Source: a virus
IMG/VR virus record: IMGVR_UViG_3300005265_000067
Location: 1-36,567 of that record
Reading direction: 5' to 3' (one strand)
DNA length: 36,567 nt
This document shows, piece after piece, positions 15,410 through 23,638 of this stretch. The notes beneath the pieces were generated by a model. The model had not been told where the DNA came from, did not search any database, and saw only the letters and a list, made by a program, of their open reading frames with translations. The position numbers were made by a program, and so were the translations under genes. Every line of letters begins with the position of its first letter. Position 1 is the first letter of the stretch.

Positions 15410-15784
15410 TTAAAAAAAATCTTTCATATGCTTTTCTATTTCATCGCTCATTTTATTAGTTATCTCAATATTAGCTCCTTTTCCACCATCGCCGCCATCA
15501 CCATCATTATTTTTCGGATTTACTCCTTTGTCATTTGGAGTGTTTTTTATCTTTGCTTCTAATACTTTTATTTTCGCCTCCATATCTGCTTTTACTGTAC
15601 GCTCAGCTTCTAATTTCGATTCTAAATTAGTAGCTTTTCTTTCTGCGCTTGACAGTGCTTGGTTTAAAATCATTAATTCATCGGGTGAAAGATATGCATC
15701 ACCTTCATCGTTTAATTGAAATGCCGAGATTTCCAATGCTAAACATAGTGCTATTGCACTTTTAAATACTGCTGTATTTGCCAT
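15410..15784 (-). CDS. Nested in-frame scaffold protein candidate
   Basis: An internal ATG at 15784, in the protease frame, would yield the C-terminal 124 residues (MANTAVFKSA...). Its upstream sequence, purine-rich AAAAGAAAAAATAAAA, looks like the other start sites of this genome. The domain boundary between protease and scaffold falls exactly here. Nested scaffold genes at the 3' end of protease genes are known, for example Nu3 within C of lambda. Separate expression is an inference. Confidence 0.55.
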   Translation of the reverse strand: MANTAVFKSAIALCLALEISAFQLNDEGDAYLSPDELMILNQALSSAERKATNLESKLEAERTVKADMEAKIKVLEAKIKNTPNDKGVNPKNNDGDGGDGGKGANIEITNKMSDEIEKHMKDFF

Positions 15785-16537
15785 TTTTATTTTTTCTTTT
15801 GGTTTTTTTATTTTTTTTTTCGGATTGTCTTCTTTATTAAAAAAAAGCTCTATTCCGTTAGCTATCATATCTTTAAATGTAACATTCTTTTTTTTGCCTT
15901 TTTTACTATAAAGATTGTAAATTTCTTCCCGGTTCATATTTTTTAGATTTGCAATTGTGGCTGGCGGATAAACTTTTGTATTTTCATCAAAGACATCAAC
16001 AAAACCGAACTCATTAGCTTCTGTTGCGGTCATATAATGATCTTTGCCATCGAACCATTTCTTTTTAATTTCTGAAATTGCAAGTCCTGTTTTATCTGAA
16101 ATTGCTTGTTGCAATACAGTTTCAAAAGTTTCAAGTGCCTTTATTACTTCTTGTAAATCATTAATATTGCCTCCGCCACCCGAAGAAGCTCTATGCAAAT
16201 GAAAAACAGAAGTCTTCGGAAAATGTGTAATTCCAGCAAGTATTAGTATAGCTGCCATACTACCAACCAATCCAGCATTATACGTATGAACTTCGGCATT
16301 CGATTTTATTAAAGCATTATAAATTGCAAGACCATCAGATATACGACCGCCTGGACTATTAATATGCAAATTTATACGCTTATGAGTCTTGCTAAATTTA
16401 TTTATCAATTTTGTAAACTCAAAAGCCGTATTGTTCGTTCCTTCTTCCCAATATGCTTCATCAAAACCAACAGCACCAAAAAGGTGTAAATTTACTGTCT
16501 TCGCATCCGCTACATTATAACTAAACTCTAACGCCAT
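15410..16537 (-). CDS. ClpP-like prohead protease fused to scaffold
   Basis: 375 residues from ATG at 16537 (MALEFSYNVA); an open frame reaching 16636 adds an unlikely 33-residue leader. ClpP/S14 features: 'INLHINSPGG' (residues 55-64), the nucleophile Ser93 in 'AGLVGSMAA', catalytic-region His in 'VFHLHRASSG' (111-120), and 'MTATEANEFGFVDVF' (169-183), where the acidic residue region lies. From about residue 252 the protein changes to a helical, Glu/Lys-rich scaffold domain with a coiled coil (about 285-325) and a Gly/Asp-rich linker. The protease cleaves scaffold and capsid during maturation. Confidence 0.85.
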   Translation of the reverse strand: MALEFSYNVADAKTVNLHLFGAVGFDEAYWEEGTNNTAFEFTKLINKFSKTHKRINLHINSPGGRISDGLAIYNALIKSNAEVHTYNAGLVGSMAAILILAGITHFPKTSVFHLHRASSGGGGNINDLQEVIKALETFETVLQQAISDKTGLAISEIKKKWFDGKDHYMTATEANEFGFVDVFDENTKVYPPATIANLKNMNREEIYNLYSKKGKKKNVTFKDMIANGIELFFNKEDNPKKKIKKPKEKIKMANTAVFKSAIALCLALEISAFQLNDEGDAYLSPDELMILNQALSSAERKATNLESKLEAERTVKADMEAKIKVLEAKIKNTPNDKGVNPKNNDGDGGDGGKGANIEITNKMSDEIEKHMKDFF

Positions 16538-16600
16538 ATTTTTATATTTTTTGAGACTACAAAATTGCAATGATATATAACGAAGCGAAAGGACAGTAAT

Positions 16601-16630
16601 AAAAAAGTCCCATTTATCAAAAATGGAACT
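16601..16630 (-). terminator. Terminator between gene 16643 and the protease gene
   Basis: On the minus strand AGTTCCATTT (16630-16621) pairs with AAATGGGACT (16615-16606), one G-U pair, loop of 5, followed by six T. It lies just past the stop of gene 16643 and 63 bases before the protease start, so the head genes probably have their own promoter in the short gap. Confidence 0.75.
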
Positions 16631-16642
16631 CTGCAAAAAAAA

Positions 16643-16933
16643 CTAGTAATAGTACTCTATCATTATTTTCATCCCTTCTTTCAAGTCTTTTGTTGGTTCT
16701 TCAAAGACAATTTCTTCGTTTGCGACTGTATAAAAATCAGATCTGTGCTCTCTAATTCCATTTACATAAACAGCTTTTATCTTTAATTCTGCGCCGTCCA
16801 CTCCAGATTCATTTTGAATATGGTATTTACCTTCTCCGATAATAGTGTTATCTATTTCAAGAATTAATTCTTGTAATTCACTACTTGGATCTTTCCGAAT
16901 TTGTAATATCGGATCAATTTGATTTAATGCCAT
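16643..16933 (-). CDS. Small virion-type protein, paralogue of 16958-17596
   Basis: 96 residues. Its C-terminal about 45 residues ('VYVNGIREHRSDFYTVANEE' then 'IVFEEPTKDLKEG') match the C-terminus of the neighbouring gene position by position. The shared pattern is VYxNGxxExxSxFYxxxxxxIVFxEPxxDLxxGxxxxIxY. Modules of this 'NG...DF/FY...I.F..P...G' type are common in phage fibre and virion proteins, where they end a chain in a beta domain. The N-terminal part is short. A structural or decoration role is inferred. Confidence 0.65.
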   Translation of the reverse strand: MALNQIDPILQIRKDPSSELQELILEIDNTIIGEGKYHIQNESGVDGAELKIKAVYVNGIREHRSDFYTVANEEIVFEEPTKDLKEGMKIMIEYYY

Positions 16934-16957
16934 TTTTAATTTGTATTAAGTGTTAAT

Positions 16958-17596
16958 TTATAAACTATAATTAATTTCCAATTCTAATCCTACATGTAAA
17001 TCTCTATTTGGTTCTTTAAAAACTATTTTATTACCTTCTATTGAATAAAATTTGCTTTCATATTCCTTAAGACCATTATGATAAACAGAAACATTTACAG
17101 GCTCCGGATTTTCTATTTCATTATCTTGACATATATATATATATCCATTATTTATATTCTCTTGAGAAATCTGTACTATTTCATTCAACATTATTATTAA
17201 ATTATTAGATATTGTACCATCATCTCCAACAAGCTCATCTACTATAAATGCAGCACGAAAAACACTTTGCCAAGAAACTGAAATTTCATAAGCATTCAGA
17301 CCTGTTATTTTATCCTTGACTAACTTAGTAACAAAAAGTACTTTGCTTTCAGTATCGCCTATTAACCTTTTTTCTAAATTGTTATCGGTAACAATTAAAA
17401 GATAATTTAATGATGACAATTTTGAAATAGCATTTCGTAAAGATAAAGTATCCTTAGAAATGTAATCGTAAACCTCAAACTCATAAATTTGACCAGCAAT
17501 GACATCGCCTATTTTAAGAACATTGAATTCGGGAATCAACTGAATACTGTTAATTCCAGACAAATTGCTAAATTCTTGGCTTAATTTGGTTAACAT
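16958..17596 (-). CDS. Virion-type protein sharing a C-terminal module with its neighbour
   Basis: 212 residues from ATG at 17596; a TTG three codons earlier is less likely. The C-terminus ('VYHNGLKEYESKFYSIEGNK' then 'IVFKEPNRDLHVG') is clearly related to gene 16643-16933. The N-terminal 150 residues, a mixed alpha/beta part with 'LNYLLIVTDNNLEKRLIG', are unrelated to it and unknown to me. The 24-bp gap to the next gene indicates one transcript. Virion accessory or fibre protein is the best guess. Confidence 0.65.
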   Translation of the reverse strand: MLTKLSQEFSNLSGINSIQLIPEFNVLKIGDVIAGQIYEFEVYDYISKDTLSLRNAISKLSSLNYLLIVTDNNLEKRLIGDTESKVLFVTKLVKDKITGLNAYEISVSWQSVFRAAFIVDELVGDDGTISNNLIIMLNEIVQISQENINNGYIYICQDNEIENPEPVNVSVYHNGLKEYESKFYSIEGNKIVFKEPNRDLHVGLELEINYSL

Positions 17597-17636
17597 AACG
17601 GACAATAAAATGTTTTAAATGAGTAAGTATTGATTG

Positions 17637-18116
17637 TCAAAGAGTTAGACGCTCTCTTTTTTGATAACGTGTGTATTTTCGGTACATACTACCATATTTT
17701 AGCATATCCTCATCTATTCCATACTTGTCTAAGAACATTTCTGTTGCTAGCTTTCTTTGCATTTTTTTGTATAAAACAGCATCTCTAATGTACTTTACAT
17801 AAGCATATTCGAAATCAAGACGTATTTCTTTTATAAAATAAGCGCGATTCTTTACACTTACCATATTATAAAAGTAAACATCTTTATAGCTGTTAAAAGG
17901 CAATTTGATTTTAACTACGGAATCATATTTATTTTCAAATGAATTAAAACAATCACGACGATTTGTTAAAATATTTCTCAATAATAAATTGTATTGATGA
18001 CGCTTGGGAAAAACTAAGATACCGCTTTTTTTATATTCTTTATGATCAGATTCATAAATTAAGAATTGTTTTAAATATGAAGGTATTGAAAAACTTATTG
18101 ATATTCGGGAAGGCAT
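17637..18116 (-). CDS. Unknown basic protein at the head of the virion operon
   Basis: 159 residues (starts MPSRISISFS), strongly basic with many Tyr, Lys and Arg. The C-terminal third ('KYGIDEDMLKYGSMYRKYTR') is helical and could bind nucleic acid, but no motif is certain. It is the first gene downstream of the iteron cluster and its overlapping promoter, so it may be directly regulated by whatever binds the iterons. Confidence 0.6.
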   Translation of the reverse strand: MPSRISISFSIPSYLKQFLIYESDHKEYKKSGILVFPKRHQYNLLLRNILTNRRDCFNSFENKYDSVVKIKLPFNSYKDVYFYNMVSVKNRAYFIKEIRLDFEYAYVKYIRDAVLYKKMQRKLATEMFLDKYGIDEDMLKYGSMYRKYTRYQKRERLTL

Positions 18117-18146
18117 AAAATTATTTTTTTATTTTGTTATAATTCG

Positions 18147-18178
18147 TAAAGATAATGAAAAAAATGGAAAATGCCAAA
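18147..18178 (-). promoter_or_regulatory. Promoter of gene 17637 overlapping the last iteron
   Basis: On the minus strand TTTG (18178-18175), 20 bases, TATCTTTA (18154-18147). The TTTG box is the TTTGGCAT of the outermost iteron. A protein occupying the iterons would therefore cover or contact the -33 region. The -7 element misses the last G of TAnnTTTG. Confidence 0.5.
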
Positions 18179-18239
18179 CAAATGCCAAACAAATGCCAAA
18201 CAAATGCCAAACAAATGCCAAATAAATTAATAGTTTGGC
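18171..18239. repeat. Iteron module 1: five 11-bp repeats and a palindromic core
   Basis: TGCCAAA occurs at 18172, 18183, 18194, 18205 and 18216, a strict 11-bp period of ATGCCAAACAA. The last copy opens a 25-bp core (18215-18239): ATGCCAAAT, a 9-base A/T spacer, then the inverted half GTTTGGC. The same core, with one extra A, recurs in opposite orientation at 19478-19503. Helical phasing points to cooperative protein binding, as in plasmid and P4-type replication origins. Confidence 0.85.
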
Positions 18240-18362
18240 TTTTTTATAAATAACTATAAAACAATTAATTACAAGCTTTTTTTATATAAAAATGTCAAAG
18301 TGCCAAAAGAAATAGAATAAACTTAACCTCCATAAAATAATTTATTGTTTTTTTAGACAAAA

Positions 18363-18388
18363 GAAAACCCACTGAAATTAATCAGTGA
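18363..18388 (-). terminator. Terminator after gene 18427
   Basis: On the minus strand CACTGA (18387-18382) pairs with TCAGTG (18375-18370), followed by GGTTTTCTTTT. A short stem but correctly placed 40 bases past the stop. Confidence 0.55.
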
Positions 18389-18426
18389 GCTGCATTTATT
18401 TTATTGTGTTGTCATCGCTTCCAATA

Positions 18427-18813
18427 TTATAATTCAAACGCATCACATATTCTTTCTTTTTCTTCTTTGGTTATTAATTTCCTTTTATATAGTATTTCAG
18501 GAAAATTAATAGAAATAACAGGTCTTTTAAATTCTAAAATTGTTGCTAAATCTAAAAAGGTATATTTTTTAGTATCCTTATCATACCAAATAATTGTATA
18601 TGATGGTACACTCCAAGTTATTAAATCACATTTAGCATAACCTGATCTTCTCTCATCATATTTAATATTCTGAGTGCCTTTAATTACTTTAGGGAAAATT
18701 GCATCTTCACCCTCTATAGCCCAAAGTTCAATTTCTATTTCTCTGGCTATATCATGTATTTTTTCTATTTGTTTTTGTTCTTTTCTTTTGACAATAAATT
18801 CTATAGTTTTCAT
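18427..18813 (-). CDS. Unknown small protein within the origin region
   Basis: 128 residues starting MKTIEFIVKR. Alpha/beta in character: a charged N-terminal helix, then 'YAKCDLITWSVPSYTIIWYD' beta-like, then a C-terminal helix ending 'EKERICDAFEL'. I do not recognise it. It lies between the two inverted iteron modules downstream of the primase-helicase, so a role linked to replication or its control is possible from position only. Confidence 0.6.
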   Translation of the reverse strand: MKTIEFIVKRKEQKQIEKIHDIAREIEIELWAIEGEDAIFPKVIKGTQNIKYDERRSGYAKCDLITWSVPSYTIIWYDKDTKKYTFLDLATILEFKRPVISINFPEILYKRKLITKEEKERICDAFEL

Positions 18814-18824
18814 TAAAATTTTTT

Positions 18825-18969
18825 TTATTGTATTAAAAATTTAGTATTAACTTTTTTATCTAATTCCTTTTTTGATTTGAAAAATTCATAATTCATAAAT
18901 TCTAAAATCAAAAAGGCAGCATCAATTACTACTTTTTTTAGTTATATCTATTCCTTTGTATTTATCCAT
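18825..18969 (-). pseudogene. Small gene broken by one base in an A-run
   Basis: From ATG at 18969 the frame reads MDKYKGIDITKKSSN and stops. If the run of seven A (T at 18933-18939 on the plus strand) is read as six, the frame continues VVIDAAFLILEF... to a TAA at 18825, giving about 48 residues that end FLIQ, 11 bases before the next start. The continuation is coding-like and fills the gap between genes exactly. It may be a homopolymer sequencing error, a real frameshift or programmed slippage on A7. Confidence 0.45.
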
Positions 18970-18985
18970 TGTTTACAGAATTTAT

Positions 18986-19243
18986 TTATAAATTGGAAAA
19001 CTCTTCCTCCTTCTCTTTTATGTGTTTTTTCAATTCGAAAATTTTTTTATTGATTACCTCAATTAAAACGTAATCTGATATTAAATCATCATTTTTACTT
19101 CCAAAAATTCCATAGCTGTCTGGAACGAGCTTTCCGGTATTCTTATAATCTTTTTTTTTCCCTTCATAGAATGATAACTTGTCTTTTAACTTGTCTATAG
19201 CATCGTTTAATAAAACAGCTCTTTTTAAATATTCTTTTGTCAT
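18986..19243 (-). CDS. Small coiled-coil protein
   Basis: 85 residues, Lys/Glu-rich, with two helical stretches: 'LLNDAIDKLKDKLSFYEGKK' near the N-terminus and 'NKKIFELKKHIKEKEEEF' at the end, joined by a loop. It resembles a helical hairpin. No known family. First gene after the non-coding region with the second iteron module. Confidence 0.6.
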   Translation of the reverse strand: MTKEYLKRAVLLNDAIDKLKDKLSFYEGKKKDYKNTGKLVPDSYGIFGSKNDDLISDYVLIEVINKKIFELKKHIKEKEEEFSNL

Positions 19244-19281
19244 TTCTTTTATTTTTTCGTTAATATTTCTAATTAAAAACT

Positions 19282-19355
19282 ACACAGATTAGATATATAA
19301 AAATTGCGAAAATATTGAAACAAAAGTTTCAATAAAGACAAACTATAATCCGTGT
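19282..19355. repeat. Nested inverted repeats beside the iterons
   Basis: ACACAGATTA (19282-19291) is complementary to TAATCCGTGT (19346-19355), one mismatch. Inside it, TATTGAAAC (19313-19321) and GTTTCAATA (19326-19334) form a perfect 9-bp hairpin with loop AAAA. Such a structure could extrude at an origin or act in the leader of gene 18986. Confidence 0.7.
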
Positions 19356-19423
19356 AATATATTATTATAATTTCTTTTTTCTTTCTTCTTTCTTGCTTGC
19401 TACCTAATAGTTGTTCAAATATT

Positions 19424-19563
19424 TGGCATTTTTTAAAATAAGCTGATAACTAACTGTCTTACTGTATTTTACAAAATGCCAAACTATTAATTTTATTTGG
19501 CATTTTCTGGCATTTTATTTGGCATTTTGTGGCATTTTTGACATTTCTTGGCATTTCTTGGCA
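19424..19563. repeat. Iteron module 2, inverted relative to module 1
   Basis: TGGCATTT-type units start at 19498, 19508, 19520, 19530, (TGACA at 19539), 19549 and 19559, an average spacing of about 10 bases, one helical turn. An outlying TTTGGCATTTT lies at 19422. The core 19478-19503 is the reverse complement of the module 1 core with one extra A. On the minus strand the units read AAATGCCA, so the two modules face each other in inverted orientation around about 1.25 kb. Confidence 0.8.
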
Positions 19564-19578
19564 AAAAAAAATAAATTC

Positions 19579-22500
19579 TTACTTAAATTCTTCTGTAAGC
19601 TCAATATCAGAAAAAACATCAAATTCATTTATTTTTTCTTTAAATGAGACTTTTTTTACTACTTTTTTCACTTTGAGTTTTATTGTGTTTTTTCTTTTAA
19701 TCTCTTCATTAGTCTCTGCTTCTGTATTAATCCAAAAATGCTCAGTTTTCTTGGGTTTTCCAGATACGGTTTTTTGATATACAGACGGATAATAAATTCG
19801 TTTGTTATCTTTATTTAACAATTCTTTTGGATTGAATATGTAACCTCTCATTTTGCAATATGCCTCAACTAAAGGTTTGAATTTTCTTGGCGTATTGTAA
19901 ATTTTAGTTCTTTCTTTATAGCTCATTTTATTATACTGGGTATTGTGAAATAATTCAAAAAACGGACTCCTATCAAGATATCCAAAATTTTCATTTCCAA
20001 TGAAAAAATCATCGAGGAAATCAATAAGTGGGTCGCCTATTTCATTTTCAAGTTTCAGCTTTTTTGCATTTTCCATAGGAGCGTTTATTTCTTTGTAATG
20101 TTCTCTTGCGATGAACATATAAGCGAAACAATTAATCAAATCATTTTTTTGTTTATCTGTATCGGAAGTATAAAGCATTCTACCAAACCAGTCAGCTGGT
20201 GTACGTTCTGTCTTAAACTTTCCACTTCTTGCAGTATGAAAAAAATCATAAACGTATAAAAGTCCTATCCTCCTATCTATTCTCTCTGATCTTTTAATGA
20301 GTGGTGTAAAAGAATTTGCTGTAAGTAATATTTTGGGACTCTTTGAAAAAGGAATCGGAATAATGTCTTTATGTTTGCGGTTCTTATTAATACCCTCACT
20401 AAAGTCTGTAACCAAATCTTTCGGGTCTGCACTTTTATCTACATCTTCGAATATAATAAGTCTTTCGTTATTATATAATTGATAACGATGTTTATCTTTA
20501 AAGAAGTCTTCTTGATCTGCTTTCAGTCTCAGAACAGGCATAAATTGTTCAAAAGCTTTAGCCATTAACGTTTTCCCGCCACCAGATGCTCCATCACTAT
20601 CAATAGCATCAAGAATTGCAGCGCCATAACCATCTGTTGGTTCCCTATGCCCTTTTATAAAATATCCGAGATGTGTAATTTTATTTATAAAATGTAATTT
20701 CATCTCGTTTAATTCATCAGTTGTAAACAAATCTTTTGGCATTTTATACCAAAAATCTGACGGCTTTAAAAAATATCCATTGGTCTCAGCTCTTCTCCAA
20801 TGTTTATAAGATGTAGCAAAAAGATACTGAAGATAATAATTATTACGGTCATTAATTTTTATATCCCATTTGTCAATATCCCTATATTTTAACAACTCTT
20901 TTTTTGCCTCTTTTAATTTTCTAATATCATTTGCTTTTTTAGCTTCTGTTAATTTGCTAAGTGTTTTACTATAATTTCGCTGACGAAAAATTGTAAACGG
21001 TGCATCTTGTTTATCAGATGGAATATCTAATAACTCATCTTTCCAAATATATTTTTTTATTTCTTTTTGTGATTTCACTTCAATACCGTCTTTTGTTACT
21101 TTCCACATCATACCATCGGTAAAAAAAAAGTTCTGAAAATCGGGCCCTGAATTATTAAAATCTAATTCTTTTTGTTTTAATCCAGACAAGTTGTTCTCAG
21201 AAAAACGAGTTGATATTGCAATTTTATTGCGAAGTTTAATAATCTCGCCTCTATCCTCTAAGTACTTATCAACCTTTGTTTTTATATATCTTGGAAAAAT
21301 ATCCTTTCCCATCTTCTCAACTACTTTGCCTTTAATTTTAATATAGATATAATCTTTTTCATTTGTAATCATTTCATAAGTAAAATAACCAAGTTCGTTA
21401 AGGAAATTTCGGAAAACTATAATATTAATGTCAAAATCTCTTTTGTATCTATCCCATTCCCAGAATTTTAATGGCAATGCTGTATTCAAATGTTTTTTAA
21501 ATAAAAATTGCCCTTGTTCTTTTATAAAATGAGATACTGAATAAATATCCTTCTCTAAATAATAAGAATGAATTTCAATATGCTTAACTGCATTTTCTTT
21601 TGCTCGTTTGAGTTCTATTCTGTTATTTGTCGGTGTTTGATAAATTTGATGTGCATATGATAAAACAGTATTTTTAAATTTAGAAACAAAATAATCATTA
21701 ATAAAAATAGGTATTTCAGAAGCAGACAGTAAAGAAAGAAAATCAATAAAATTATAAACAACAATTACTCTGGGTATTTTTTGAACTTTATTTTTTCTTT
21801 TGCTTTTGTACCCCTCCATCTCTTCTTCGCTTTCATTTATTAGATTGTGATTTTCTTTTAAGTATTCCAAACCAAAAGTCCATTCATATTCTTCTTCTTT
21901 ATTATAAAAAATAACTTTTTTTTGTGGACTTTTGGCAAAAGGTCTGATAACAACCTTGTCATCGATTACAAAAATAGGATTATCAACAGTTGAACGATGT
22001 TTATATACAAAACCATCCGCTACAATAGTGTACTCTTTAATATATAAAAAATCAATAGATGCCAGAACTTGTTTGTCTAATAAACCAGATACATTAAGTT
22101 TATCAAAAATGTCGTCTGGTATCTTTTCTTGTTGCATAGTAAATGCTCCGTCTTTCTCGTCCTCCTTGGCTGGTCGCATGCTCTGTTCCGGTCTAATTTG
22201 TGGTTTGTATTTTTTATAATCTTTTTTTATTTTAATAATATGTTCTTTTAACTCGTCTATCTTGGGGTAAACGTAGTTTTCTTTATTATTAAGATAATCG
22301 AAGAGTTTGTCTTCTTTCTGTAATACATTGGCATCTTTATTTGTAGGAAAAATAAGAATGCCACCACTTTTGATTCTAAAATTTTGTTTTATAAAAAAAA
22401 GCAATAAGATTGCCGCCTTCTGACCAGAATAGTTTTTATCAAAATCATAAGCAAGAATTACATTTCTATCTGAAAAATATCTTGCAAATTTTTCTATATC

Positions 22501-23328
22501 ACTGATACGATTATTTGTTGAAAATGTAGCAATTGCTGATTTGCCAGCGTCCTTAATTGACAAGGCATTTATTGCAGCTTCGGCTACATAAACATCCTCA
22601 TGGTCTGGAATAAATGCAATATCATAAACAGCATTTGTCAAAGTACCAAAACCAGATTTTGTTATTTGACCTTCCGCTGGATTTATATACCTTCTATTTA
22701 AATACTTACGGTCTCTATCAAAAAAAACAACACTACCAGATACTTGCGATCCTGTTTTTTTATTGGTATATGGTTTAAGATAATTATAAGCTTCTTCTGG
22801 ATAAGTATCAGTCTGCAATCCTCGTTCTTGTTTCTTTTTACCAGATAGGTACTTTGTTGCTTCTCGTTTATTTGTGCCAATAGCTTTGTCAATCAAATAT
22901 TTAAGCTTATTTGCTTTTTCTTTTTTCGCCTTCTCGTCAGCCTGCTTCTTCATTTTTTTTCTTTTTTTTGTATTGTTATTTATTCTCGCAACAGCAGATT
23001 TTGATAAAGGCTTGTTATTTTCAATATCTATATTGTATTTGTTTGCCAACCAAACAAGAGCCTCATTATAATTAGCAATATTATTGCTTGGATACTTTAT
23101 TAAAAATTCAATAGCATCCCCAGAAGCTCCGCAGCCAAAACATTTATATGTACCGGACCCTTCATAAATTGCGAAACTGTCTGTATCCTCATCATGAAAA
23201 GGACAGTTGCATATATAAACAACTCCTTGTTTTTTGATAGTTATAAAATCTCCTATAACTTCAATTATGTTGATTGCATTTTTTATTTGATTCGACTTAT
23301 CGGTATTTATAAAAATTCCTTTACTCAT
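19579..23328 (-). CDS. Primase-helicase (CHC2 primase with SF3-like helicase)
   Basis: About 1249 residues from ATG at 23328; an in-frame GTG lies four codons earlier (residue numbers here count from that GTG). A CHC2-type zinc finger has Cys46, His49, Cys67 and Cys70 ('CPFHDEDTDSF...KCFGCGASGD'). A Toprim-like region follows with Glu254 and 'AYDFDKNYSGQKAA' (Asp299/Asp301). The C-terminal part is an AAA/SF3-like motor: Walker A GASGGGKT (917-924), Walker B LIIFEDVD (961-968), sensor KILLTANS (1003-1010) and an Arg pair at 1023-1024. It should prime and unwind the phage DNA. The unassigned middle (about 380-880) and C-terminal tail could bind the iterons, as the P4 alpha protein does. It stops 16 bases from the last iteron. 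Confidence 0.88.
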   Translation of the reverse strand: MSKGIFINTDKSNQIKNAINIIEVIGDFITIKKQGVVYICNCPFHDEDTDSFAIYEGSGTYKCFGCGASGDAIEFLIKYPSNNIANYNEALVWLANKYNIDIENNKPLSKSAVARINNNTKKRKKMKKQADEKAKKEKANKLKYLIDKAIGTNKREATKYLSGKKKQERGLQTDTYPEEAYNYLKPYTNKKTGSQVSGSVVFFDRDRKYLNRRYINPAEGQITKSGFGTLTNAVYDIAFIPDHEDVYVAEAAINALSIKDAGKSAIATFSTNNRISDIEKFARYFSDRNVILAYDFDKNYSGQKAAILLLFFIKQNFRIKSGGILIFPTNKDANVLQKEDKLFDYLNNKENYVYPKIDELKEHIIKIKKDYKKYKPQIRPEQSMRPAKEDEKDGAFTMQQEKIPDDIFDKLNVSGLLDKQVLASIDFLYIKEYTIVADGFVYKHRSTVDNPIFVIDDKVVIRPFAKSPQKKVIFYNKEEEYEWTFGLEYLKENHNLINESEEEMEGYKSKRKNKVQKIPRVIVVYNFIDFLSLLSASEIPIFINDYFVSKFKNTVLSYAHQIYQTPTNNRIELKRAKENAVKHIEIHSYYLEKDIYSVSHFIKEQGQFLFKKHLNTALPLKFWEWDRYKRDFDINIIVFRNFLNELGYFTYEMITNEKDYIYIKIKGKVVEKMGKDIFPRYIKTKVDKYLEDRGEIIKLRNKIAISTRFSENNLSGLKQKELDFNNSGPDFQNFFFTDGMMWKVTKDGIEVKSQKEIKKYIWKDELLDIPSDKQDAPFTIFRQRNYSKTLSKLTEAKKANDIRKLKEAKKELLKYRDIDKWDIKINDRNNYYLQYLFATSYKHWRRAETNGYFLKPSDFWYKMPKDLFTTDELNEMKLHFINKITHLGYFIKGHREPTDGYGAAILDAIDSDGASGGGKTLMAKAFEQFMPVLRLKADQEDFFKDKHRYQLYNNERLIIFEDVDKSADPKDLVTDFSEGINKNRKHKDIIPIPFSKSPKILLTANSFTPLIKRSERIDRRIGLLYVYDFFHTARSGKFKTERTPADWFGRMLYTSDTDKQKNDLINCFAYMFIAREHYKEINAPMENAKKLKLENEIGDPLIDFLDDFFIGNENFGYLDRSPFFELFHNTQYNKMSYKERTKIYNTPRKFKPLVEAYCKMRGYIFNPKELLNKDNKRIYYPSVYQKTVSGKPKKTEHFWINTEAETNEEIKRKNTIKLKVKKVVKKVSFKEKINEFDVFSDIELTEEFK

Positions 23329-23362
23329 AATTGTAAGCACTTAAATATTTATTAAAAAATCT

Positions 23363-23638
23363 TTAAAAGTTAGTATTGTTTTTTTTCCAATTAAAACCTC
23401 CTTTGACAAAGGAGGTTGTTCTTACATATCCAAAAAAGTTAATTTTTCGGAAATAATTTTTATTACCCTTACTGATTATTTCACAGTAAGGGATTAAATC
23501 ATTATCCATTAACCTTTTAATGGTATTCAATGCTATGTCTGTTTTTATAGGATATCTCACTTCAAATTTCATTTTATCATCTATAAAAATTAACATTTTA
23601 TCTAAATGTTTTTCTGTTACAGTATCTCCGCAATTCAT
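23363..23638 (-). CDS. Unknown small protein upstream of the primase-helicase
   Basis: 91 residues starting MNCGDTVTEK. Predicted helices with a possible HTH-like middle ('KTDIALNTIKRLMDNDLI') and a basic, aromatic C-terminus. No secure family. Its start overlaps the stop of the upstream gene by 4 bases, so it belongs to the replication transcript. Confidence 0.55.
   Translation of the reverse strand: MNCGDTVTEKHLDKMLIFIDDKMKFEVRYPIKTDIALNTIKRLMDNDLIPYCEIISKGNKNYFRKINFFGYVRTTSFVKGGFNWKKNNTNF

Larger units (their letters stand above)
18117..18426. other. 310-bp non-coding region with iteron module 1
   Basis: No gene seen. From left to right: promoter for gene 17637 (18147-18178), five 11-bp iterons and a core palindrome (18171-18239), a single GTGCCAAAAG near 18299, and a hairpin terminator (18363-18388). 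Confidence 0.8.
19244..19578. other. 335-bp non-coding region with iteron module 2
   Basis: No gene seen. It holds a nested hairpin (19282-19355) and the second iteron module (19424-19563), which reaches to the stop of the primase-helicase gene. AT-rich and repeat-rich, it is the best candidate for the replication origin. Confidence 0.75.

Noticed and set aside
18171-18239. CRISPR array
   Set aside because: The repeats are 11 bp with no unique spacers and no cas genes are present; they are iterons.
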